Shown: in pieces, positions 26,218-35,591 of the stretch
How the letters are laid out: every line of letters begins with the position of its first letter
Numbering within the stretch: the stretch's first letter is position 1
Source of the DNA: Thermoactinomyces mirandus
GTDB taxonomy: Bacteria > Bacillota > Bacilli > Thermoactinomycetales > Thermoactinomycetaceae
Assembly: GCF_013868055.1 (NCBI RefSeq)
Contig: NZ_JACEOL010000009.1
Span: 124,001-188,000, forward strand
Length of the DNA: 64,000 bases
Direction: 5' to 3'
Notes under the pieces: generated by a model
The model's database searches: none
Seen by the model: only the letters and a program-made list of their open reading frames with translations
Told to the model about the DNA's origin: nothing
Translations under genes and position numbers: made by a program

Positions 26218-26693
26218 CTACTTCAAGCGAAAAAAGGTTGAGGAAGCTTTGGCAATCAGCTTTTTCCGCTCATCCAGTACTTTGGCTTCCATCAGGAACG
26301 TCTTCTTACCTTTCTTGATCACTTCGGTTTCAGCCGTAAGCCAGCCTTCTTCTGCGGGGCTGCAAAATGAACATGCAAATCCAGGGTGACGATCCTGGCA
26401 TCCGTTCCTTCCATCTGAAAAATGGTTTTGGCCATCGCTGTATCGATAAAGGTCGATGTAATGCCGCCATGAAGGATTTTATAGTTATTTTTCAATTCCT
26501 CAGCAATGCGCATGCGATAAATATATACATCTTGACTGGTATCATTACCCAATTCCTGAAAATTTATCACTTCTTCAATAAAAGCAAGCGGATCAACGCT
26601 CAATTGTTTCAAGGCTTTTACAAGTTTGTCTATTGTCTTGATTTCATCGACATTCAAGCCTTCCATTTCCTGTTGCAAAGTTTCCGGTAACAT
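26218..26693 (-). pseudogene. PaaI-type thioesterase with a frameshift
   Basis: From the ATG at 26693 the frame encodes the hotdog core (NNYKILHGGITSTFIDTAMA, TLDLHVHFAAP) and then meets a stop after LRLKPK. If one base is added in the CCCC run (plus strand GGGG, 26356-26359), translation continues AEEGWLTAETEVIKKGKKTF to a natural end ASSTFFRLK at 26218. The gene is either a recent pseudogene or carries a sequencing indel in a homopolymer. Confidence 0.75.
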
Positions 26694-26886
26694 GACTGCA
26701 CGTTCCTCAGCTCTTCAATCTTTATTAATATTCTTTTATTATCTTAACCAAACGATTTATCCATCGCAACTTGAATCAGGCACTTCACAAAATCAACAAG
26801 ATTTTTACAATATGTAAACACAAAAAATCCTTTACCGTTCCTGCACAAATCTGTCAGATTTTTTCGGTTTTAAAGCAAAATTTTCG

Positions 26887-27483
26887 CTATTTCAGATGCG
26901 AAACATCATTATATTTTTCTATCTGCCACTTGCCGTCCTCGTGATAGATCAGACACGTGCAGCTGGTATTGAGCAGTTGCTCTCCTTTCGTCCCATACTC
27001 TCCCATTGTAATGGCCTGCAAAAAAACGGTTATGCAAAATCCATGGGCTACAATGGCGATTTGCCCGCCCAGATGTTGCCTGGCCAGGGCCTCGCATTTG
27101 CGCAGAAACCGTTTCTGGACCTGCCCAGTGGGTTCAATTCCATACTTGCCGCCGACAGGGTTAACGATCGCCCAGTCCGGATATTTGCGAACCAGTTCCT
27201 CATGCGTCTGTCCTTCCCATTCTCCGCAATACCGTTCCCGAAAATCCACACTACAGTTGACCGGCAACTGATGCTTGTCCGCAATAATCCGTGCCGTTTC
27301 CCGGGCCCGCCACAAATCGCTTGCATAAATCGCGTCAAATTTTACGGTTTGCATCTGTACTGCCAATTGCCCGGCCTGCTTTCTCCCCAACTCACTCAGT
27401 GGTACATTTTGATGTCCCTGGTACCGGCGTTCCTTGTTCCACTCGGTTTCCCCGTGACGAATCAGGAATATTCTGGTGTTCAT
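26887..27483 (-). CDS. Histidine phosphatase-family protein
   Basis: A 198-residue phosphoglycerate-mutase-like phosphatase: the catalytic His in FLIRHGETEWN, the Arg-rich SDLWRARETA, GEWEGQTHEEL and the second His in IAIVAHGFCI. Related proteins are PhoE/YhfR- or CobC-type phosphatases. The ATG at 27483 lies 1 base after the stop of the upstream lipoprotein gene, and its GGAGGAG site is inside that gene, so the two are coupled. Confidence 0.9.
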   Translation of the reverse strand: MNTRIFLIRHGETEWNKERRYQGHQNVPLSELGRKQAGQLAVQMQTVKFDAIYASDLWRARETARIIADKHQLPVNCSVDFRERYCGEWEGQTHEELVRKYPDWAIVNPVGGKYGIEPTGQVQKRFLRKCEALARQHLGGQIAIVAHGFCITVFLQAITMGEYGTKGEQLLNTSCTCLIYHEDGKWQIEKYNDVSHLK

Positions 27484-27484
27484 T

Positions 27485-28642
27485 CTAATTCTCCTCCATT
27501 TGTTGAAACTGTTTTTGCCGATCATTCCAACGCAAAACAATTGTTTGCATCACTTGCTGTTTGTGATCAAGCACATCAATGACAATCTTTTCTGCTGACT
27601 CCTGTCCGGTCTTGGAAAGATGCACCCGGTAGCCATGAAACTGTCTGGAGAAGCGGAATGTTTTCCCGGCGGAAATCAGGTTCTGCCGGGTTCCTTTAAT
27701 CAGAACCTCTTTTTTATCATTCAAAATCAGGAACTGGCCAACCCGCCCCTGATAAGAAATCCGTGAATCATTTCTTTCTTTTTGCTTTCCTTTCACCAGC
27801 AGATACCAATGGTCCTGTTCTTCATGCCGGAACGCCAGCCTGCAGTCCTTTTTTCCTTCGGCAAGCATTCGGTTGCATACCTGTTCCAATTCCTGGTCAA
27901 AAGGCACGGAAGACAGGGTTTTGTCGTCAAAATGCTGAACCACATTAGTTTCAGCATTTTCCCCCATCATAAAGACCACAAAAGTCCAGACGGAGTTATT
28001 TTCATCAAAGGGCAGCAGATAAGCAAATACCTGTTCGGGCCCGATTTTTCCCAAATCCTGCCGGAATATGGTCCAGTGCTCTCCACGACTGTTTTCAATC
28101 GTCAGATGAAAGTGGCCTTCTTCCTGAACGGGACGTACATACCAACCTTTGTCCTTGTTCAGGATATATCTGGTCTGCGGAACCAGCAGAATCGGTTTGA
28201 CCGGCCTTTTAATCTGATAACCGCGCTCAACCGTTTCCTGCACAATCCCGATGTACTCCAGAATCTCATCTCCGTTTTCCGAATGCATTCGGGCTTCCAG
28301 CTCTGCCTGGCTTGGCAGGTATAACGTCTGGATACTTTCCCCTGTAGACAGCCGGTAAAAGTCGAGGCGGCAACTCTGTTTTTGCCCGACATAACTCAAA
28401 ATGGCCAGGGTTCTGCCATCCATACTCCGTCCATAAATGTACGGCTGCTTTTGCAGGTAAGCCTGTACTCTTTCATCCAAAAGCAGATCTTTCACAGACG
28501 GCACCTGATCAAACAATTTTGTATCCAGATATGAGTCAATCGCCGATTCAGAGTTCAAATCAAAGGAAAATCCCTGGCAGCCAGCACAAAACAAGAAAAC
28601 CAGTCCCAACAGAATCATCATCCTGGCATGTTTAATAGGCAC
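27485..28642 (-). CDS. Lipoprotein of unknown function
   Basis: A 385-residue predicted lipoprotein: signal segment with lipobox FCAGC near residue 22, then a beta-rich extracytoplasmic part with an YIYGRSMDGRTLAILSYVG strand and repeated KxxxVxxQ patterns. No family is recognised. The GTG start at 28642 follows GGGGTG. It is the first gene of a two-gene unit with the histidine phosphatase. Confidence 0.65.
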   Translation of the reverse strand: MPIKHARMMILLGLVFLFCAGCQGFSFDLNSESAIDSYLDTKLFDQVPSVKDLLLDERVQAYLQKQPYIYGRSMDGRTLAILSYVGQKQSCRLDFYRLSTGESIQTLYLPSQAELEARMHSENGDEILEYIGIVQETVERGYQIKRPVKPILLVPQTRYILNKDKGWYVRPVQEEGHFHLTIENSRGEHWTIFRQDLGKIGPEQVFAYLLPFDENNSVWTFVVFMMGENAETNVVQHFDDKTLSSVPFDQELEQVCNRMLAEGKKDCRLAFRHEEQDHWYLLVKGKQKERNDSRISYQGRVGQFLILNDKKEVLIKGTRQNLISAGKTFRFSRQFHGYRVHLSKTGQESAEKIVIDVLDHKQQVMQTIVLRWNDRQKQFQQMEEN

Positions 28643-28808
28643 ACTGACACCCCGTCAAAAAGTATTCTTATGCTTATCTATTTTATCTTAAATTGCCCTT
28701 CAAATAACATGAATCTGCCGGTATGAAAGGACATGACTTCCGGAATAAAACACGGACCTGTAAGTTTCATCGCTTCTCACAAGCCCGAAATAATTGTTTG
28801 GTTACAAA

Positions 28809-29102
28809 TCAGACAATCGTCACCTGTCTGGATGAGACAATGATCGGGCTGGGGATACCACCAGCACAGGCAATCAGTGTTGCGTCACCCCAGCGGTTGA
28901 CCTGGCAAACATATACATAGACGGGATAAGAATAAACGCCGCGAATGATCACACGAATCACCCGGCCGACATACTGGCGCAAGGTTTGCGGAGCGAGTCT
29001 GGGCTGCTGCGCTGGCGGTCTTTGGGGTTGCTGATCAGGTCTCCTCTGTCCGATTTGGCCTTCCCCATCCATCCAACCATATCCATAGGGATAATCGTAC
29101 AT
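28809..29102 (-). CDS. Small Tyr/Gln/Pro-rich hypothetical protein
   Basis: A 97-residue protein starting MYDYPYGYGWMDGEGQ, followed by a Gln/Pro/Arg-rich linker and a compact hydrophobic part (GRVIRVIIRGVYSYPVYVYV ... WGDATLIACAGG). The ATG follows GAAGGTTGG. The composition recalls spore-associated proteins such as the one at 6089, but no family is recognised. Confidence 0.55.
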   Translation of the reverse strand: MYDYPYGYGWMDGEGQIGQRRPDQQPQRPPAQQPRLAPQTLRQYVGRVIRVIIRGVYSYPVYVYVCQVNRWGDATLIACAGGIPSPIIVSSRQVTIV

Positions 29103-29211
29103 CCAACCTTCTCCCTTCCATAGTTATTCATACTTTTCCTATTCCATTCGGAATCACTTGGTTCGGGTAATCACCCAACAATAGAAAACTGGGCAATTTT
29201 TCTCAAATCCT

Positions 29212-29239
29212 TTGTTTTTTGGCGGGCAATCGTTATAAT
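29212..29239 (+). promoter_or_regulatory. Sigma-A promoter of trmB
   Basis: TTGTTT (29212-29217), 16 bases, TATAAT (29234-29239). Transcription would start near 29246, which excludes start codons further upstream. Confidence 0.6.
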
Positions 29240-29274
29240 TGACACGAATCATATTGGAGGAATGGTTGAGTGAA

Positions 29275-29952
29275 ATGCGACTAAGAAGAAATCCAGAAGC
29301 TTCAAAAATCCTGTCCGGTCATCCGATGGTCTTTCGGGTCACAGAAGAAAACAAAAGTCAGTGGCGGGGAAGATGGCATACACTCTTTCCCGATGCAGAA
29401 AATCCGGTTTATGTGGAACTTGGCACCGGAAAAGGGCAATTTCTGGCAGAAGCTTCCACAAAGTATCCAGAGATCAACTGGATTGGCATTGAAAGAATCC
29501 AGGAACCGCTGCTCAAAGCTGTAAGAAAAGGAGAAGAAACGGAAAATGCCAATCTCCGTTTTATCTGGATGGATGCCAAATGGCTGGACGAAGTTTTTGA
29601 ACCAGGGGAAATCAAGCGGATCTATCTCCATTTCAGTGATCCGTGGCCTAAAAAAAGACATGCAAAAAGGCGCCTGACCCATCACTTTTTTTTGAAACTT
29701 TACCGGAAAGTGCTGGCGCCTGACGGTGACCTGATCCTGAAAACAGACAGTGTTTCCCTGTTTGATTTTTCCTTGCAGGAATTTGCCGATCACGGCTGGG
29801 AACTGCTGGAGAAAACGCGGGATCTTTATAACAGTCCTTTTAAAAAGGAAAACATTGCAACAGAATATGAAGAAAAATTTGTTTCCCGCGGCTTGCCCAT
29901 CCATTATGTCCGGGTCAAACCGGTTCGGTCATTCTCGCAGACAGATGATTGA
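29275..29952 (+). CDS. trmB: tRNA (guanine-N7-)-methyltransferase
   Basis: A 225-residue TrmB that makes m7G46 in tRNA from S-adenosylmethionine. Motifs: MRLRRNPEA at the start, VELGTGKGQFLAEAS (SAM loop), IGIERIQEPL, IYLHFSDPWPKKRHAKRRLT and the C-terminal TEYEEKF. The start is the ATG at 29275, which matches family starts; a TTG at 29266 is better spaced (5 bases) from GGAGG. Confidence 0.95.
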   Translation: MRLRRNPEASKILSGHPMVFRVTEENKSQWRGRWHTLFPDAENPVYVELGTGKGQFLAEASTKYPEINWIGIERIQEPLLKAVRKGEETENANLRFIWMDAKWLDEVFEPGEIKRIYLHFSDPWPKKRHAKRRLTHHFFLKLYRKVLAPDGDLILKTDSVSLFDFSLQEFADHGWELLEKTRDLYNSPFKKENIATEYEEKFVSRGLPIHYVRVKPVRSFSQTDD

Positions 29953-29976
29953 CTTTTGTGCTGAAACCGATATAAT
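29949..29976 (+). promoter_or_regulatory. Sigma-A promoter of rpsD
   Basis: TTGACT (29949-29954), 16 bases, TATAAT (29971-29976), overlapping the trmB stop. Confidence 0.75.
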
Positions 29977-29982
29977 TAATTT

Positions 29983-30180
29983 TTGTATGGCTCAAGCCTA
30001 AAAAGGAATTTGAGGATAGCAAGCAAACGATAGGTGAAGGGATCACCCTCACTGATTCGCCCCATCGGAAAGCGATGGGTATCCGGTTTTTCGCCGCTAT
30101 CCGGAAAACCTGGGTAATTCGCGAATCAGCACCCTGTCATTTGCGAAAATCTGTGCAAATGATGAAAGGAGCCAATAATT
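29983..30180 (+). ncRNA. rpsD (S4) autoregulatory leader
   Basis: The roughly 200-base leader has an outer helix GGATAGC (about 30015) / GCTATCC (about 30094) and a hairpin CCCATCG-GAAAG-CGATGGG. A second hairpin, CATTTGC/GCAAATG, lies next to the ribosome binding site AAAGGAG. In Bacillus, S4 protein binds such a leader to repress its own translation. The call rests on position and structure, not on an alignment. Confidence 0.6.
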
Positions 30181-30783
30181 ATGGCACGTTACACAGGACC
30201 AAGATGGAAATTGAGTCGTCGTCTGGGAATTTCTCTTTCCGGCACAGGCAAGGAACTGGCCAAACGCCCATATGCGCCCGGACTGCATGGACCAACCCAA
30301 CGCAGAAAGCTGTCCGAATATGGGATGCAGCTTCAGGAAAAACAAAAACTTCGTCTGATGTACGGCGTTAACGAAAAGCAATTCCGCAACCTGTTCAAAC
30401 GCGCAGGCAAAATGAAAGGTGTCCATGGCGAAAACTTCATGAAACTGCTGGAATCCCGCCTGGACAATCTTGTCTATCGCCTGGGATTGGCCCGCACCCG
30501 TGCACAAGCCCGTCAATTGGTTGTGCATGGCCACATTCTTGTAAACGACAAAAAAGTTGACCGTCCTTCTTACCAGGTCAAACCGGGTGATGTTATCGGT
30601 GTACGCGAAAAAAGCCGCAACTTGCAAGTAATTAAAGAAGCCCTGGAAGAACGCCAATACCTTCCGGAATATCTCACCTTTGACGAAAACAAAATGGAAG
30701 GAACCTATACCCGTCTTCCGGAGCGTTCGGAATTGCCATCTGAGATTAACGAAACGATGATTGTTGAGTTCTATTCCCGTTAA
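30181..30783 (+). CDS. rpsD: 30S ribosomal protein S4
   Basis: A 200-residue S4 of the Bacillus type: [20 protein letters not shown], the S4 RNA-binding domain [30 protein letters not shown], and the end [13 protein letters not shown]. It nucleates 30S assembly on 16S rRNA and represses its own mRNA. It lacks zinc-binding cysteines. It is followed by a terminator and is single-cistron. Confidence 0.98.
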   Translation: MARYTGPRWKLSRRLGISLSGTGKELAKRPYAPGLHGPTQRRKLSEYGMQLQEKQKLRLMYGVNEKQFRNLFKRAGKMKGVHGENFMKLLESRLDNLVYRLGLARTRAQARQLVVHGHILVNDKKVDRPSYQVKPGDVIGVREKSRNLQVIKEALEERQYLPEYLTFDENKMEGTYTRLPERSELPSEINETMIVEFYSR

Positions 30784-30813
30784 TAAATGGCGATATCACA
30801 TCGGGCATTCAAA

Positions 30814-30852
30814 AACCCTTAACCTTTTCATAAAGGATTTAAGGGTTTTTTT
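30814..30852 (+). terminator. Terminator of rpsD
   Basis: AACCCTTAA (30814-30822) pairs with TTAAGGGTT (30839-30847), followed by a T run. Confidence 0.9.
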
Positions 30853-30865
30853 GTTAATAAAAACA

Positions 30866-30901
30866 GGTCAAATCTCTGATAAAAAAGATTTGACCCTTTT
30901 T
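30866..30901. terminator. Bidirectional terminator between rpsD and the PTS operon
   Basis: GGTCAAATCT (30866-30875) and AGATTTGACC (30886-30895) pair; T-runs on both strands allow it to end rpsD read-through and the minus-strand operon ending at 30973. Confidence 0.8.
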
Positions 30902-30972
30902 TCTCACGGATTTCAACCAGGAAAAGAAAACCACTTGCGGATGCAGTTTCTCATTATGATCAAAACCGCCGC

Positions 30973-31725
30973 TTATTCTTCTTTTGCATTTAAAGAAAGC
31001 AAAGGAATACGTTTTTTATATTTTTTTATTAAAGCTATATTATGCTCGTCGGAACCTTCAATATTGCCACTTAAAAATATGGGGGGAGCAAAATTGGCAT
31101 CCGCCATGATTTTAATGGCCTCGGCAAAAATGGCATTTAATATCGTTGCGCCAATAACCGTGGAAGTAGGCGCAAAGGAAACATTTACTTTCTCATAGGA
31201 TAAAATTGCGTCTCCCTTAACGGAAAAATTATTAATCACCAGATCTACGGAATCATAAAGATGTTTTCCGCTCCTATGTCGTGAATGTTGGCTTCTTGAG
31301 TATTCCAGGGAAGTAATCCCAATAACATAAGCCCCTTTTTCTTTTGCATATAATGCAACATCGACCGGAACCGGATTTCTGCCTGATGTTGACAAAACCA
31401 CTACCGTATCATCGGGAGTTATATTCTGATTTTCCATAAAAGACTTGGCATAGTCATTTTTTCTTTCCAATTGCGAGGAACGCAACGCTCCTTCATGAAG
31501 CATTAACGGTTCGATCAAGATCGGATTAATCGGAACCAATCCACCCGCCCGATAAAAAACTTCTTCCGTTAAAATATGGGAATGCCCACATCCGAACAGT
31601 TGAATAATGCCACCATTGATAATGCTTTTTGCAACCATTTCCGCTGCTTTGTTTAAGTTATCCAATTCATTTTGTAACACAAGGTTGAGCCTTTCTTCAA
31701 TCTTGTTAAAATATGTGGTCAGCAT
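30973..31725 (-). CDS. SIS-domain sugar-phosphate protein
   Basis: A 250-residue SIS (sugar isomerase) domain protein of the UPF0309 type: GGIIQLFGCGHSHILTEEVF, VVLSTSGRNPVPVDVALYAK and GAYVIGITS are the phosphosugar-binding elements. It is last in the operon and overlaps the aldolase stop by 7 bases. An isomerase or sugar-phosphate sensing role is expected; deamination or ether cleavage cannot be excluded. The gene is followed by the terminator at 30866. Confidence 0.85.
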   Translation of the reverse strand: MLTTYFNKIEERLNLVLQNELDNLNKAAEMVAKSIINGGIIQLFGCGHSHILTEEVFYRAGGLVPINPILIEPLMLHEGALRSSQLERKNDYAKSFMENQNITPDDTVVVLSTSGRNPVPVDVALYAKEKGAYVIGITSLEYSRSQHSRHRSGKHLYDSVDLVINNFSVKGDAILSYEKVNVSFAPTSTVIGATILNAIFAEAIKIMADANFAPPIFLSGNIEGSDEHNIALIKKYKKRIPLLSLNAKEE

Positions 31726-32438
31726 GGTTTACCCTCCAAAGCGAGTAAAATTTTTTTAACTTCAGCTGGAATCGTTCTGCCTGATTCTTTATCTATCGTA
31801 GACCCAAATATATGTGGCATAAAAAATTCAATATCGATATCTTTAACTGCATTGATCACGCGCTTGATATTGGTGTGGTTGATTCCGCCAGCCGGTTCAA
31901 TTCCCCGAAGCCCATTTTTTGCCGCAATTTTTGTTAGATAGACCAACTCATCCAAATGGGTTATCCCTTTTAAAGGCATGAACTTAACTGACTCAATCCC
32001 CATTGCTTTAGCCATTTCAACAAAGTCTTCCACTTTCATTTCCAACCCGGAATAAAGCTTGATGCAGCCAACGTGACCGCTTGGTACCACAAGCGCATTC
32101 ACCAATTGCGGATTCCCTATGCCCTCCAGATATCCCCTTGCAAACGAAGATCGTTCAAAAGGCTGATTGATATGACCAGGATTGGATAAGGCTGCTATTT
32201 CCACCACTCTGCCGGCAAATTCGGGATTGCCCCCTCCACCCAGACCGATCGAAACCAATTCGGCTACTTCTTTTATTTCTTTCACTCGTCTGGCACCAGC
32301 ATGAATATCATCAAATTCAGAAGCAATAATACCGGGGATAACAAAACCCCGCCCCGCATTTATCACTTCTTCTGCATTTTTTTTATCTTTCACCAAAAAG
32401 TTGAAAAGAACAAAGTCATATAGCTTTCCAGTAACCAA
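31719..32438 (-). CDS. KDGP-type aldolase (DgaF-like)
   Basis: A 239-residue TIM-barrel protein of the KDGP_aldolase family (PF07071): GGGGNPEFAGRVVEIAALSN, GYLEGIG, HVGCIKLYSGLEMKVEDFV, VKFMPLKGITHLDEL and GIEPAGGINHTNI. Its best-known relative, DgaF, splits 2-keto-3-deoxy-6-phosphogluconate into pyruvate and glyceraldehyde-3-phosphate. The start is a TTG at 32438, with AAGGA 7 bases upstream, one base after the creatininase stop. The SelA-like dehydratase that normally accompanies DgaF is absent here. Confidence 0.85.
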   Translation of the reverse strand: MVTGKLYDFVLFNFLVKDKKNAEEVINAGRGFVIPGIIASEFDDIHAGARRVKEIKEVAELVSIGLGGGGNPEFAGRVVEIAALSNPGHINQPFERSSFARGYLEGIGNPQLVNALVVPSGHVGCIKLYSGLEMKVEDFVEMAKAMGIESVKFMPLKGITHLDELVYLTKIAAKNGLRGIEPAGGINHTNIKRVINAVKDIDIEFFMPHIFGSTIDKESGRTIPAEVKKILLALEGKPC

Positions 32439-32439
32439 T

Positions 32440-33168
32440 TCAGTTTCCTTCTTTCGCTTGTTCAATCAGCTTAACCATATGATCCAATGCGACACGAATA
32501 ACCTTCTCGCCTTTTTCCGCTGAAGCCAGTGTCGCATCACCCAATACCGCTGACTGCGTAAATTCTCTCCATGGTGTTGGAGTAAAATCTGCGCGGAACG
32601 GGATCTTCGGAAGATCTGAAATCGCTTTTTTCATATTTACAAATTCGGGTGCCAAATAGAGCATATAAGATGTTTCAATTTCACAAGCATGAAAATACGA
32701 ACGATGGCTTGGCGGGGTTTCTCTTATTTCTGAAACCACTTGATCCGTCCCCGGATAAAATAAGTACATGACTTTTAATTCCGGATTCCATTCATATAAC
32801 TCTCTGGCAGCTTCCTTCATCGCCACCGAATTTCCCAAATGGCCATTCACCATAACAAAAACTTTAAATCCCTGATGGTATAAACTTTTGCCGATATCTA
32901 CGATGAAGCGGATGAGTGATTGATTAGACACATTGATACTTCCCGGAAAATCTTTTAAACTCCACACTTGACCGTATGGCAATGTCGGAAGCACAAAAGC
33001 ATTGACTCGTTCCGCCAGCTTCTCACTTAATCGTTCGGCTAACAAATTGTCTGTCCCCAGCGGGAGATGTGGACCATGCGCCTCAACCGCTCCAATGGGC
33101 AGGATCGCTACCAGTTTTTCTAAAATTTTTTCCTTCACTTCAAAGGAATTTTCAAATTGAAATTTCAA
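32440..33168 (-). CDS. Creatininase-family hydrolase
   Basis: A 242-residue creatininase-superfamily enzyme: LPIGAVEAHGPHLPLGTDN holds metal-binding Glu, His and Asp, FVMVNGHLGN the second His, and HACEIETSYMLYL the last Glu. Members hydrolyse cyclic amides (creatinine), formamides and, for IolN-type enzymes, a C-C bond of an inosose. The start is read as TTG at 33168, with GAGGTGG upstream; the frame opens 19 codons earlier inside the preceding gene. The role in this pathway is unknown. Confidence 0.85.
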   Translation of the reverse strand: MKFQFENSFEVKEKILEKLVAILPIGAVEAHGPHLPLGTDNLLAERLSEKLAERVNAFVLPTLPYGQVWSLKDFPGSINVSNQSLIRFIVDIGKSLYHQGFKVFVMVNGHLGNSVAMKEAARELYEWNPELKVMYLFYPGTDQVVSEIRETPPSHRSYFHACEIETSYMLYLAPEFVNMKKAISDLPKIPFRADFTPTPWREFTQSAVLGDATLASAEKGEKVIRVALDHMVKLIEQAKEGN

Positions 33169-33187
33169 TTTTGCCACCTCAGCAAAA

Positions 33188-34180
33188 CTATTTTTTAAAG
33201 GAAAAACACCGTGCCGGGTTATCAATAAAAAATTTATGAATCAGCTTTTCGCCATCAAAACCCTTTTGATTCGCTTGGTCAATAAATCTCGGTACCCATT
33301 TGGAAATGATGTACACAAGCCCTAATCCATACTCGTAATGTTTATAATAGGTTTTGCGGGCCGTATCTCCGGAAATCAATATTTGATCTTCGTACCCTTT
33401 ATCAACTAACGCTAAAATGCATTCAATTCTCTGTGATTCCGGAGCATATTTCAGTTTGGCTATGCCATCAAAGCTTAAAAACGCACCTGTTTTCGCAATC
33501 TGTTCATGATAATAAGGATCGAGATTACGATCCATATGGCCGATGCTTACATATGCCATATGGATATTTTCGGACTTAAGAAGTTCTATTTGTTCCAAAG
33601 CCATGGTCCCGGCTTCCGTATGGGCATGAATTGGTGCCTTTGTTTCATGATGTGCCCGGGCAACAGCACGAATCGTCTTTTCTTCTAAAGGAGTAATACG
33701 GTTATAGGCAGAACCGAATTTTACCTGTCCTGCTTTAAAAGGGGTACCTTCCAACCCTTCTTCAACTTCCCGGATAACAAATTCAGTCAATTCATGAATG
33801 GATGCACGATCAATCCATTCCCGATAAGTCGGATAATTGCCTACAATCGGTTTTAACTCCTCTTTTAATTTTGCATCCCATAAGAAACTCTTATTAAACC
33901 CGGCCGTACCAATAATATGAATCCCCAATTCATCAGAAATCTCTTTGACAGCCTGAACATCACGGCCATAATCTACTGCTGTTGCATCAACAATGGCCTG
34001 GCCGCCATGTCTTTTAAAATCCTCTACATCTTTTTTTGATTTTGCCGGATCATCTAAAAGCAAATCATCGGCTCCGTGTTCCTGCCAATAAGGCGGCCGG
34101 CAAACAATGTGCTCGTGCGAATAGGTAAAACCCAACTGTTCTGGAGCAATGTCTCCCTTTAAAGTTCTAATAAAAGTCAT
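33188..34180 (-). CDS. Phosphotriesterase-family (lactonase-like) hydrolase
   Basis: A 330-residue amidohydrolase of COG1735. Visible metal ligands: His22 and His24 (YSHEHI), the carboxylated Lys154 in KAGQVKFGSAYN, His187 (HAHTEAG), His215 (IGHMDRN) and Asp272 (SGDTAR). Characterised relatives in Listeria, Bacillus and Mycoplasma open lactones of phosphorylated pentonates, which makes a sugar-phosphate lactonase role more likely than organophosphate hydrolysis. It lies between EIIC and the creatininase gene. Confidence 0.88.
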   Translation of the reverse strand: MTFIRTLKGDIAPEQLGFTYSHEHIVCRPPYWQEHGADDLLLDDPAKSKKDVEDFKRHGGQAIVDATAVDYGRDVQAVKEISDELGIHIIGTAGFNKSFLWDAKLKEELKPIVGNYPTYREWIDRASIHELTEFVIREVEEGLEGTPFKAGQVKFGSAYNRITPLEEKTIRAVARAHHETKAPIHAHTEAGTMALEQIELLKSENIHMAYVSIGHMDRNLDPYYHEQIAKTGAFLSFDGIAKLKYAPESQRIECILALVDKGYEDQILISGDTARKTYYKHYEYGLGLVYIISKWVPRFIDQANQKGFDGEKLIHKFFIDNPARCFSFKK

Positions 34181-34258
34181 ATTTAACCAAACTCCCTAAT
34201 AATTTTTAGATGGATTTTCAGATAAATCAAAATCACTGTGAACACGTCATTTTTGATA

Positions 34259-35554
34259 CTAGAAAAACAGTTGGCTTAAAAATCTGATGATTGGTCCAAG
34301 GGTAAACATATCCGAATCTGCAGCCCACATAGCCGTATCAGGAATAGTAGAGGTAATCAGTGTTTCGACCATGAAATATTGTCCCCAGGCAACCACTGTC
34401 GCCGTTAGGAATCCTCCAAACAATGCCCCGCGAACCCCGCCAGTGGCATTTCCAAATACACCCGCTGTGGCACCATGGAAGAACAGAACAATCATCGTCG
34501 GAACAAATACATAGCCTACTGTTTTCCCAATGACCACCAACCATAACAATGCACCGGCGAATGCACCTAAGAACCCCAAAATTACCGCATTCGGCGCAAA
34601 GGTAAATACGATCGGGCAATCGAGAGCCGGTCTTGCTCCTGGCACAAGTTTGGTGGCAATTCCATTAAACGCGGGAACAATTTCACCAATGAACATCTTA
34701 ACCCCGAATAAGACGACAGCAATCCCTGCAGCAAATGTAAAGGCTTGCACAACAGAGTTGACGATAAAGTTTTGATTGCCGGCATTTGCAATTAACTCGT
34801 CAGCACCCGGTGTTCCCTTCATTGTTAAAATGATGGCACCGATTAAAAATAAGATTGCCATGGTAATCGCCGTAATGACGTTAGAATCCCTTAAGAATTC
34901 AAGTCCCTTTGGCAATTTGATTTTTTCTGAGTCATTGTTCTTATTGCCAATAAATTTGCCCAACCATGCCGAAAGCAGGGCGACAATGGCGGAAGTGTGG
35001 CCTAAAGCGATCTTGTCATTCCCGGTCACCTTACGCATAAACGGTTGCACAATGGCCGGTTGGAAAGTCCAATACAACCCCATAAAAATCGATAAGAAAA
35101 TGACCAGTTGTAAAAATGAAACATTTCCAACGGTATTGACGATAATGCCCGCAAAGATCAATGTTGTCCAAAACATCATATGACCGGTTAAATAAATATA
35201 TTTAAACCGTGTAAATCTGGCCAGCAATACATTAATAATAAATCCCAAAAACATGGCTAATGTAACTGCTGAACCATATTGGTTATTAAAAGCTTCTTGC
35301 CCCATAAACTTTCCTAAAGTCGTTCCTTTTAACCCAAATACTTCTTTCCACATGGGTTCAAATATGTCTAAGGCTCCAACAATGATCGTAGAACCGGCAT
35401 TAATAATCAAAAATCCAATCATCGCTTTAAAAGTGCCGCTAATTACCTGGCTCGTCGTCTTCTTTTGTAAAAGCAAACCTAATAGAACAATAGAACCTAA
35501 TAAAATTGCAGGTACGCCAAAGATATTGGTCGCAATCCATGTAATAATTTGCAT
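34259..35554 (-). CDS. Ascorbate-type PTS permease EIIC (UlaA-like)
   Basis: A 431-residue membrane protein with about eleven hydrophobic segments, of the SgaT/UlaA class: MQIITWIATNIFGVPAILLG, FKAMIGFLIINAGSTIIVGA, KIALGHTSAIVALLSAWLGK and ILGFLGAFAGALLWLVVIG. It transports and phosphorylates ascorbate or a related sugar acid together with EIIA and EIIB. A strong GGGGGGAG site precedes the ATG. No ulaG-type ascorbate lactonase or ula aldolase is near, so the substrate is probably different. Confidence 0.93.
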   Translation of the reverse strand: MQIITWIATNIFGVPAILLGSIVLLGLLLQKKTTSQVISGTFKAMIGFLIINAGSTIIVGALDIFEPMWKEVFGLKGTTLGKFMGQEAFNNQYGSAVTLAMFLGFIINVLLARFTRFKYIYLTGHMMFWTTLIFAGIIVNTVGNVSFLQLVIFLSIFMGLYWTFQPAIVQPFMRKVTGNDKIALGHTSAIVALLSAWLGKFIGNKNNDSEKIKLPKGLEFLRDSNVITAITMAILFLIGAIILTMKGTPGADELIANAGNQNFIVNSVVQAFTFAAGIAVVLFGVKMFIGEIVPAFNGIATKLVPGARPALDCPIVFTFAPNAVILGFLGAFAGALLWLVVIGKTVGYVFVPTMIVLFFHGATAGVFGNATGGVRGALFGGFLTATVVAWGQYFMVETLITSTIPDTAMWAADSDMFTLGPIIRFLSQLFF

Positions 35555-35591
35555 GTTAAGATCTCCCCCCTAAATTCCTATTCGACAGCCT

